A stretch of 64,000 bases of DNA from Solen grandis (lineage: Eukaryota; Mollusca; Bivalvia; Adapedonta; Solenidae). Below, piece after piece: positions 14,701 to 26,700 of the stretch. The notes under the pieces were generated by a model. It was not told the DNA's origin. It saw only the letters and a program-made list of their open reading frames with translations, and made no database searches. Numbering within the stretch: the stretch's first letter is position 1; each line of letters opens with the position of its first letter. The stretch is from the NCBI GenBank assembly GCA_021229015.1, contig CM037782.1:38340316-38404315 (forward strand), read 5' to 3'. The translations under genes were made by a program, and so were the position numbers.

Positions 14701-17700
14701 TTTTGTTTGGCATTTGGCACATAATTATTTTTTTTCTTGTCTTTTTTATAGTGGAGCAATTAAATTTAACATTTGTAATTATATCATCATTACATGTATT
14801 GGTAAAAACATTTGCTGTACGAAAAGGTACAACTTTTTAAGAAACAAAGTAAAAAAATTGTAAAAACAAAGTAATATTCTTTAATTGATTTATTGATTTC
14901 CTTTTCAGGTTCTTTCGTTCAGATTCTGAAGAAAAGATCACGTGCCCTGTACAGGTCAAAGGTTGATTTCTCATCCGGTCCAGCCGACCTTATTTTCAAC
15001 GCCAATATCGATAACAGGAATTTCCGATCGATTACTTCCAGCATGGACCTGAAATACGTTATCAGAAAGTATTCTCGTAACAACATAAAACTTGTCTCCA
15101 AATTTGTGAACCTGTCCAGCACCGCTCTGAAAAAAGGAAGAGCCAATATGTAAGTAACTTCGTATGAATTGAAGTTTTGCAAATGAAGTTTTTTTGCTTA
15201 AGTGAATACTCAAATTTAAGTCCAAATTTTTACTTTTCCAGATTTTCAAAGCAATATTAAACTTTGTCATATTTATTGTCCAGATATTAACATTGTCTTA
15301 GTCCCTTAAAAAGGGTTTACTTCCTTAAAATAGCAAAGAAATCGCTCTCTTAAAGTACCAAAAATGAAAAAAGATTTCTGTTTGTATAAACCAGGCCCCC
15401 TGTGCTCAAAAATACTTAAGTATAATCTCAGGCTCAAATTTGAGAAATATACTGATATTCCTATTGAAATTTCTGGGCACTGTCATCCGTCTGAGTACAA
15501 AAATCATACTTATGATACTTGTACCCTAATAGCTATTAATTCTATCAAAGTCATGCATATAACTTCACAATGTAAGCTTTTAAACTGTCAAACAATGGAA
15601 ATCTTCTTGACAAATTGACAAGTTATATAGTGGTAGAAGTTGTTTCAATTACCTCCCCATAATATTTTTGTTTCATAAATTATCTCCCCTGAAAACTAGA
15701 AAATCTGACTTCATCCATTTTAATTCTTTAGAGAAACATTACCATCCAGAGGCAGGTTATAGAATATGGCTATAAGGGTCCTAATACTTTAAGTACCTTT
15801 TTTTTTTTTTTTATGAGAGGGGCTCATTCATCGTTGAATACCCCCGGCTGACTTATTTCGTTTCACTACATGACATCATGCTATGGGGAAATAGGCAAGC
15901 AAACCGTCATAATACAGTAGTTATTGATTAATTTATCGACCAATAAAACGCTACTTTTAAATGTAACCATCTTCTGCGTGGAGGCTTGAAAGTCATATAA
16001 ACTGCGTCCGGCAGCTGTATAAAATGGCATTTATGATCAATGAAATAGCATACACTGACACACCCTAAAAGGACCAAATTCAACCATAATATCCCATGGC
16101 CTGTAATTGATCTATCGATCAGCAGTGGGTATTCGACGATGGGGCTCACTGTACATCAATGTATCTCATGGTATGCTAATGTGACAGTTAATTTGATAGC
16201 TTTAAACCCATTTGGTGGTTAATTGCAACTACTTCATGTGCAAATTATGTCTTTTCTTTCTACTACAGTGAACTGAATGTGAAAAGAAATCCAGAATGGA
16301 ACATGAAGATCGACACTAATATGGAACACAACAAGAAACTGTCTAACTTGGAGCTTGACTTAAAATATGGTGGGGACTTCAAGAATGACTCAAAACGTCT
16401 GTACAGTACATTTAAAATGAATCGCAAGATCGCTGGACTCACATCTGCTGTCATAGACTTTGACAGCAGAATCCTCTACCCAGCTCTGGTAAATAATGTT
16501 TCCATAGCAACTTGCTGACCTTGTTTTATACATAGTTGATCCCTGACAATTCCAAATAGTTAAAAAAAATGGAGAAAAACTGGCATTAAGTATGAAAAAA
16601 ATATACCCAACATAAAAATACTGTGTTTTTATACCCCCGAAACAAAGTTTGGGGGGGGTATATAGGAGTCACCCGGTGGTCGGTCGGTCGGTTGGTCGGT
16701 TGGTCGGTCGGTCGGTCGGTCCAGCGGTCCGTTGCATTTTCCTTGTCCGGAGCATAACTTGAAAACCACAAGTTGGAATTCAATACAACTTCATGCAATG
16801 ATCAAGCACATAGAGAGGAAGTGCAGTGCACAAGAACCATAACTCCATCTTGACTTATTATGGAGTTATTGCCCTTTGTATTTTTTTCTTGTCCGGAGTA
16901 TAACTTGTAAAGTACTGATTGGATTTCAAAACAATTTCATACAATGGTCAAGCACAATGAGAGGAAGTGCAGTGCACAAGAACCATAACTCTATCTAGAC
17001 TTATTATGGAGTTATTGCCCTTTGTTACTTTTCCTTGTCCAGAGTATAACTTGTAAACTACTGGTTGGATTTCAAAACAATTTCATACAATGGTCAACCA
17101 CAATATGAGGAAGTGCAGTGCACAAGAACCATAACTCTATCTAGAGTAATTACAGAGTTATTGCCCTTTGTATTTTTTCCTTGTCCGGAGTATAACTTGT
17201 AAAGTACTGATTGGATTTCAAAACAATTTCATACAATGGTCAAGCACAATGAGAGGAAGTGCAGTGCACAAGAACCATAACTCTATCTAGAGTAATTACA
17301 GAGTTATTGCCCTTTGTATTTTTTCCTTGTCCGGAGTATAACTTGTAAACTACTGGTTGGATTTCAAAACAATTTCATACAATGGTCAAGCACAATAGAG
17401 GAAGTGCAGTGCACAAGAACCATAACTCTATCTATAGGAATTACAGAGTTATTGCCCTTTGTTACTTTTCCTTGTCCAGAGTATAACTTGTAAACTACTT
17501 GTTGGATTTCAAAACAATTTCATACAATGGATAAGCACAATATGAGGAAGTGCAGTGCACAAGAACCATAACTCTATCTATAGGAATTACAGAGTTATTG
17601 CCCTTAGTTACTTTTCCTTGTCCAGAGTATAACTTGTAAACTACTGGTTGGATTTCAAAACAATTTCATACAATGGTCAACCACACTATGAGGAAGTGCA

Positions 17701-20700
17701 GTGCACAAGAACCATAACTCTATCTAGAGTAATTACAGAGTTATTTCCCTTTGTTACTTTTCCTTGTTTTTCTTGTCCTGAACATAACTCGAATATTATA
17801 CATGGTATATACTTGAAACTTAAAATGTTGGCGACTAGGAGAAGTGCAGTGTCCAAGAACTGTAACCTTATATTTTTAAACTACCGTGACAAACAACCAT
17901 TATTGACTCTCTATCAACTTTAAATAAAAACTTTACTTATTAATATCACAACCAATATACTATGTATACAGGTTCTTATCTATGCTCTGCCTGAAGTCTG
18001 GCTTCTCCTGCATTAAAGTATTTTGCGGGGGTATTAATCACCTTCAGTGATAGCTCTAGTTTTTCCACCTTTAGTGTAATATATAGTGTTTAGTAACTTA
18101 TTTTTGGGGTTCACTTTAGTATGCAGAACCTTTAAAAGAAGCTATCAGTACATACCGGTAGGACTAAATTTGACAGCAAAGAAAATAGACTTTCTGCAAC
18201 TGGTTCACAAAGATCAAATTCGTATTACATGTTACTGATTTAATTATGAAAATCTACTCTCTTTAAATGGTTAAATTGAAGAAAAACACTTTAATTTGAT
18301 ATATGGTATTTTGCTTTGCCAATTTATCAGATTTTTTCTGTTTCAGGGTTTGAATACAATGTTGAAAGGCCAACACATGCACAACAACAAGGAACTTGAC
18401 TCCAGCATTGAGTTAAGGTTCGGTAAAAGCCAGCCAATTATAAGCGGTCTGCGTTTGCTTGACGAAACCAAAGAAAAAATGAGAGTATCTGGTGAATACA
18501 GACTCAGCTTCTCTGACCGTGAAATTGTCTTAAATCATACCCTGGAAGAGAAGAAGACTGGAGCCTACCTCAGTACCCTCAATGCTCAATTAAACAAGGG
18601 AAAGAAGAGTGCGATTATCACCCTCATGGAGCCAGTAAATGACAGAAGAGCAATGGTCAAGTCTGATATTCATCTGCATGGCTTGAAACCTGTGCATCTA
18701 GAGGCAGACGTTGGTATGGACCCTTTTGATTTCATCACCCGTTTGGCATATGAGAAAGAATCTCGTCGCTATGAGGGTTCAGTTATCTCTAAGACCAGGC
18801 CAAATGACGCAACATCAAGACTGGAAGTGGCTATCATACATCCAGAGAGAGAGGTCATGTTTGAGGTCAGTGGAGTTGGCAACAGGGACAAATTCACACT
18901 TGACAGTAACCTGAGATGGAATGCTGGCCGAGATGATTCTAAGTTTATCAGACTTACTGGTTGGATGGAACAGCCCACAGGAGGCAATCTGAATGGCTCC
19001 GTATCTGTTATTTACCCTGGAAGGACTCTCATCCTAAATGCCCATCATAAGTCTTCACCAAAATACATCACCCATGCTGATTTCCAGTGGGAGAAAGAAC
19101 AAAAGATTTCTGCCGACACAACGTTTGTTAAGAAGGGGGAGACTATAAAAGCAAGTGCTGCTGTAACCACGCCATTCACTGTCCTACCAAGAGCTTCTAT
19201 AGATATTGAACACACTGATGATGATGTTGAGTACTTGTCAAATGTTGTTGTCAATTGGAACAAGGGGGAATCCATCACTCTGGATGCTAATCTGAAGAAA
19301 CCCTACAGCCTGAAGACCCTTGTAGGCTCAATCACAACCAAGACCAGCTTGAAAAAACTAAAGAGGGCAAGATTTGAAATCAATCACAAGTTGAGTGGAT
19401 CTCTGGCATCCTCAGCTAAAGCCATTCTGAATAACAACTTTGTTCAGACAGATGTCACTCTGCAGAATGTAACCAAAGGTAGAAAGATTGGATACACTGG
19501 CCAAATGAACATCAAGACCTCATTCCGTGAAATCAAAAGAGGATTGTTGAAGTTCTCTCATGACAACAATGGGAAAAAATTCAACACTGAACTCAGCTTC
19601 TTAAGAAACAGAAAACTTTACAGTCTAAGTAATAGTATGACCAACACTTTAGGACAAACTCTCACTGAAAATAGCGGTAATCTGAAACTCACCTCACCAT
19701 CTGCAACGCTTGATAATAACTGGAGCCTGACACTTTCTAGTGACTCAGCTTCGTCTTCCTTTTCATCATCATGGGCAAAGAACAAGAAAGTGAACATGCA
19801 GCTCAACATTAACTTAAAAAATGCTTTGGATGCAACCTTGGAACTGCAGACACCATTTAAGAAAGCTGAAGAGGTTGTTCTTCAAGTCCTACATAAGATT
19901 TCTGAGAATGAACTTGAAAGCAGACTCAGACTGCAAAACAAGAAAGACCTTATAACTCTGGCAGAAGTTAAAGCTGTTGCAAATGATAACATTGCAAAAG
20001 CAGGACTTATTCTTCAGATCCCACCTCTTAACATTGATTCACACATTACTGGTAATACATCTGCCACAAATCAGGATTCAGTACTGGCTTCTGCAAACCT
20101 CGATGTCATCATTACTCCGGAAATAGCCTTCAATTTGGATGCTAAGCAGCACTTTATGAATGGTGCTGCTGCTCATTCAATTTTTGTCTTTACTTCAGCC
20201 TTCCCAGGTTATGAATTTGTTCGATATTCTCATGAATATATGATTGGAGACTATTTCACCATAACAAGACTTGACTATGGAAAGGACAAGGTCATTGAAA
20301 TGAAAACCAAACTTGCTCTTGAACCCAAAGATATCAAAATGAAAACATACATGCTGTTAACAACACCATTCGAAACCATGCAAAAAATGGAAGTTTCCGT
20401 TGACCATATCGGGGATCTCAGATCTTTCAATTGTTATGCATCCGCTGAAATTGTACCTGCTCTTAAGGAAACCTCAGCTTCTTTATCATGGAACCAGGAT
20501 AACTTTGTGGGTAACTTTAAACTTATTAGATTACTTGGACGTGACCCTCACATAAGTGTTGATGTTACAGGAAAGTTTGCCAACAATGAAATTTCTACAG
20601 ATTTAGATGTTGAATATATGGAAGGAAAGGTTATCAAGACTGGAATATCATTAAAGGGAGAGACAAAGAAGTATGATGGTTCTCTGTACTTTGAATACAC

Positions 20701-23700
20701 TGCTGGAAAGAGATACAGTGTAGCCTTAAGCTTCACCAATGGCACCGAGACAGAAGGTTCCCTAATATTCTCCAGTCCTGGCAGGCGAGACATCAGAGCT
20801 ATGTTTACACATCGTGGAACTCTTTCAGACTTAGCAACCCATATTGAAATCACTCACAACAGGAAAAACCAGTTCCAGGCTGACACAACTTTCTCACTCC
20901 AAGACAAACTGAGTCTAACTTCCATTGCTTCTTTGAAGACAGACATCATCCCCATGCCAGATAATGATATCAAAGCTAGCATAAGCCTTTCATGTTCTTC
21001 GGAGGAGATACATACTGCGGCTCATCTCAGCACAGAGAAGACAGGCAAATCAGATATTGATATCAAGCTGGATTCCAAGAAGGACATTGAAGGAGATTTT
21101 GTTCTTAGATCTGACATACTAAAGAACATCAAGGCTTCATTCTCTCATCATAGCAAGGAGCATTTCATGCTGTCCAAAGTTGGCATTATAAGAGGTGGTG
21201 TTGAGCTTATCAATGGATTGTTTAGCCTGGATACTGACATGAAACTAGATAGTGAATTGAAGATAAAGAATGCATGGACTGAAGACATTGCAATGAAAAC
21301 AAGACTGACTGGCATCTGGCGAAACATGGTTCTACATTCTGAAGGTTCATTTGGTAGCTACAAAGCTGACTTGGAATGGAATTCCAACCTCGAGAACAAG
21401 CTCTTTAGGCAAGAACTGAGTATTAAGGCTACAAATGTTCCTGATGTTTTTGGAGAGGTCAGCTTCACAGGAGACTTGAACCAATTCAGAACATTTGCAG
21501 AGATTAAGATTGGACAGGACAAACACTTCACAGAAGTTTCATTCAATCAGATTCATGACATCGAATTGACTTCCTCAATCTCTTCACCCCTCATTCCTGA
21601 AATCCAGCTTTCATTCACACATTCTGGACAGATTACAGATTTCAATTGCCATGGTGAGCTCAGTATTGGGAAAAACAGGACAGAAATTTCTCTTAGTTTT
21701 ATGACTAATCCACGCATTGAAGGCAATATTGCATTCAGTTCACCATTCTCCGAGGATGTTAAAGCAAGCTTGGAAATAACTGGCTTGACCACAGATTTTA
21801 CCTCCAGAGCCCAGCTGTCACTTGACAAGAAAAACCAACTTGACATTAAGGTGGAATTCACAGCAAAACAAGTTATATCTGGTTCTCTTACTGCACAATC
21901 TCCATATTTCAGTAACATTGAGACATCTTTCTCCCATGATGGTTCTCTGCGTAAATTTAACAGCAAAGCAAGGGTTACTTACGGAACACATTACACTTCA
22001 GGAGAAGTGACCTTCACATCTTACAGTCAATACAAGGGAGAACTTTCCTTGAAATCAGATCTGTTCAAAGACAAGTCTATCAAGTTTGAACAAACTGGGG
22101 ATATGAATGATTTCAGATTGGAGGGAGAAGCCATTAATGGCAATGAAAATGCCAAGATGAATGCCCAGGTTGATCTTGTGAATGGTAAAAATATTGCCCT
22201 TTCTATGCGTTCTCCATATACTGGAAAGATGGGCATTTCACTTTCGCATGATGGCACCTTGAATAAGTTCAGGTCTACAGCTACAGCATTTAAAGGTACT
22301 TTGAAATGGACTGGATCTATCAATTTTGATTGTTCTGAAAACATTGATGCTGAAATTAGTTTTATTCCTCCAACAGATTTCTCTCTGAAAGGTATGACCC
22401 TTACTTTTGAGCAGAGAGGAGTCCTTTTGAACTCAAGGACAAAGGCTGAAGCCATGTATGGTAATGACAGAGTTATTGGTATCTTAAACATGGCTGTTTC
22501 GGACGCTTCAATCACATCTTTCCTGAGTTTTGTCTCTCCATTCACTGAGGATATAACAATCAATTTCAAACACAGTGGAAGTATCAAAGATATAAAGACC
22601 CACGCAGACATTAGTATTGGAACAGAAAAGTCTGAAGGAGATTTGACCATTCAAATTAAAGAACAGTCGATTCACACAAGCATTGATCTCAAGTCACCTG
22701 CAATCAATGACATCCAGGGGTCTTTCAACTTCAAGGGAATGCTATCAGACTTGACTACTAAAGGTTCAGTTGTGGTTGGAGGAAGAAAAAGCACTGGCGA
22801 AGCAACATTGAGTATTAGAGGAAACGCTGTTTCTTCCTACATGAAAATAGAAACACCAGACATGGAAACCATCACAATTAACTTCAAGCATACTGGTGAG
22901 ATAGACAACTTTGAAACCCATGGCGATATCACAATTGGATCTACAGAGATGTTGCTGACCTGAAACTTAATGCCAACAAGAAGACTGTTGCATTAACTAT
23001 TTCTTCTCCAGAACTATCCCTCAAGCTTTCCCATAATGGTGGAATAGACAATTTTGAATCCATGCTTACAGTTAATGAGAGATACATGGGAACTGTAAAA
23101 CTGATGACTAGAGACAAAATGGAAGGTAGCATAAGGATTTCATCTCCAATCAATGGATATGAAAACATCAATGCCATGTACAGCCTCACTGGGCAGCTAA
23201 ACAACTTCAATGGCCATACTGAAATTACTCTAGATAACAAGAGAAGCAGTGCAGATTTGAAACTTAATGCCCTGAATTTACTGGATATGGAAGCAACTTT
23301 TGATCTGTCCTCTCCCATTCTTCCAAGCATCAACAGCAAACTGACATATGTCCAAAGGCAAAAACAACTCAGAGGTCTAGCAGAAATTAATATAGATGGC
23401 AGAAAAACCTATGGAGCTACTTTCACATTTAGCAAGGATTCTGCTTTAAAAGGAGATATTGAAATTATGACCCCTTTTACAGGTTTTGATAATATTAAAT
23501 TGCAAGGTAGTTATAGTGATTCAAAGAATGTATTGAAATCTAGTGCAGAACTTACTTTTGGATCTGAAAGGAATGAAATTGAACTGACTTTAATCAAATA
23601 CCCAAACATTGATGGTACCTTTTCCCTAAGAACTGTATACCTTCCAAGAATAAATGCTAACATTAATATAGATGGTGAACTGACTGCTTTCACTGGGAAG

Positions 23701-26700
23701 TCTTCCCTGTCAGTCGATGATGATAAGGTTGGTGATTTGGAAATTAGCATCAACATCAAGAACAAGATAGACATGTCATATTCATTTGCATCAGAAATGA
23801 TAAACACTAATGTCAATTCTGAGTTTCTCCTCTCAAAGAGTAATGACAATGTACAACTGAAAACTCTCTTGACAAACAAAGGTGAGAAAATGATTGACTT
23901 TAACACCAAGCTTGAGATGAAGGACACCATAAAAGGATCTTTGTATTTGAACTCTGTTATCCCCCATCCTCTGCTGGCTAGCATTGATGTAAATGGAGAC
24001 CTCAGCAATTTCCAGTCTACTATTGAACTTTCTCATAATGGATCCAGGTTGCTATCAGGTGGCTTGACATTCTCCTTTGAACCAACTCCTTTTGCCTTTG
24101 ATGGTTCCCTGTCCATGAACAACATCCAGATGAATCTCGGAATCCTCCTCAATGAAGAGTACAAAGTTCACGCAGAACTGAAACATGACTCAAAGGCTTG
24201 GTCAGCAAACACACTGGTCAAAAGTGTGATACCCATGGATGCCAGTTTAACTATTCAAGTTCCAGGCAGAGTTCCCATCTATAGCTCTGTCTCATTCACA
24301 AAACCATCCAAATCTATGACTGCACATGCTGAATTGGATATGGGGCCATCAAACAAATTTGAATATGACATGGTTTTCCACTCTCTCCAAAACATTGATG
24401 TATCAATCAAAACCCCAATAGAAGGCATGAAATTTACTCAGCTCTCATTCTCATTTGAAGGTACTTTTCCAAATGTACAATCCACTGCAAAACTGACTTA
24501 TAACAAGAAGGCTATTAGTCTTAACACCAGACTTAGCCATCAAGGTACAACAACTGGTATGCTGCTGTTGAATTTGCCAGTAGAAGGATACGAAACCATC
24601 TCAGTTGATTTCAGACATGAAGGGGATCTAAATGATTTCAAAACAGAAGGAAGTGTCAGGTATGCACCTGGAGAAGAAGTGAAAGCTAGCTTCCAGCACA
24701 GAATCGTAGATGATGACCTTATTTCTAGTATACGTTTTATGTCCCCATTCACTGATGAAATTTCTGTCAGTATGTCAAAATCTGGAAATGAAAACAACTT
24801 TAAATCTGCTTTTGTCTTGTCCATGGGATCAGATAACAATTACAAAGTTGAAAATATCTACAGAGCTAGAGGGAGCACCTTGTATGCATCAAGTGTTTCA
24901 ACAGTCACAATGAGTGGGGAGGTCTTCACACAGGAGATGGAGCTGAAACATAATGGAACAATCGAGAATTTCGCCACAGAATTTACCTTGAAAGCCATGG
25001 AGAAGGTGGTTCAGTTTGAGTCAAGGTTCCAGGTGACTCCAGTTCTGTCAGGGTATGTTTCTCTCACTACACCATTCCAGCATTTTGAACGTAACATTGC
25101 AAAGTTCTCCCAAAATGGTTTCTTGTCCAGTGGATTTCTGACAACTGCAGAGGTGGAATATAATAATGGCAAAAAATTGGAAGGCAAGGTTGACTTTATG
25201 CAGCATGGCTGGGCAAGAATGGTTGCTGTTGTTGAACTCAAAACACCTTACAAGGGAATGGAAATGAATAGGATGTCTTATGAACACACAGGTGATGATG
25301 ACAGTTTCCGATGTGATCTTGACACACATGTCTTGTCTAAGCAAATCTCTGGCACACTCATGGCTTCACTGAAACCAGCAAGTCTGTCCCTGACCTTGAG
25401 GACTCCAGTTGAGGGTTTTGACCTCATTGAAGTGAAGGGCAATGTGAACTACATCCACAGCAGAATGGACGGTAGGATGGAGGCCTCATGGACACCCGGA
25501 AAGTCTGTGTTGATTGATGCATCAGGATCCTTTGCCAAAGAACGTATTCAGGGTTCAGTGTCTCTGTCTACCCCCTTTTCAGTTATCAAGAGAGCTACAG
25601 CTGATGGTGTCTTCAGTTTCTATTTACCTAAAGGCATGTACCAGAGTGTGAAAGCAACACATAACAGCAAGAATTTGGTTGATCTGGAACTGGAATACAG
25701 GTCCACAGGGAATAAGAAGGAATCCACCCTCACTGTCCGAGCACCTAGACCGATGAAATATGAGCTTTCAGGAGACCTTAATCAAGAAAAGGTTGATGCA
25801 ATTCTTTCAGCTAACTGGAACACTGAACAGAGAGATAGTTTTGTCAGAATGGAAGGAGGTTATGACATCGGATCAAATACTGAGGTATACTTAAAAATGT
25901 CAAACAAAGACAACATCCTGTCATTCACAGAGCTGTTGGAACCAGGACACAGTAAATCAATGCTGACATGGGGTGTTGGTGCTGGGAAGAAGGCTGGCTA
26001 TGATATCACTTACAGTAGAAACGAAGTAAATGCCAAGGTCATCATTCCTGAAAGAAGTTTTGTACTGTCAGGCTCGAAAATGGGCAGGACTACCAAGGGA
26101 GAGTTCCTCTGGGATGCAGATGTGGATGCAAACAAGAAAGTGGGATTTACATCAAACATTGTCCCAATGAATGGAGCATTAAAGGCCGATGTTACCCTCA
26201 TCATGCCAACCATTGGAAAGGTGAATTGACTTTCTTGTCCTTGTTTTATCAATAATATTTAAATTCAATTTATTCATATAAATATAAACATATTGGATTT
26301 TGAAACAATTTTTTTTACACTTAAGCCTCTGCTGCATATTTCCTCAGCTGGACCAGTACTTTGTGCCTGGAAAGGCCTTGAAGGTTTTTCACTCCAGAAA
26401 GGAACAAAAATGCAACTTTTAGATCTAATGATATTGACATTACCACTAAAAAGCATACCCTTTGATATTCAAATACTTCATCCATTTTGCACCATGATAG
26501 AAGCATGGATTTTTTCTGCCTTTTTAGAGCCAACAACTTTTCTTAACCATGAATAGGAAATGCAGAGTTTAATTATTTATGCATAAGTTAGTAGTACACA
26601 TAGAGATAATTCTACAACATAGCAAAAGAGATTTTCCTTTAATTACAGTTTCATTTAAGTTACTTTTTGTGCCCTGCTTACAGAATGTCCAGGTGGGTTC

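Noticed and set aside
16738..17865. Direct-repeat array considered as a CRISPR-like locus
   Set aside because: The units are 146 bp and contiguous without unique spacers, in eukaryotic intronic DNA.
22027..22650. 207-codon minus-strand open frame
   Set aside because: It is the antisense of the repeat-rich apolipophorin exon. The sense frame carries the conserved motifs.
22940..22965. Programmed -1 ribosomal frameshift
   Set aside because: No slippery heptamer or downstream structure is evident, and apolipophorins are not known to use one; an indel is simpler.
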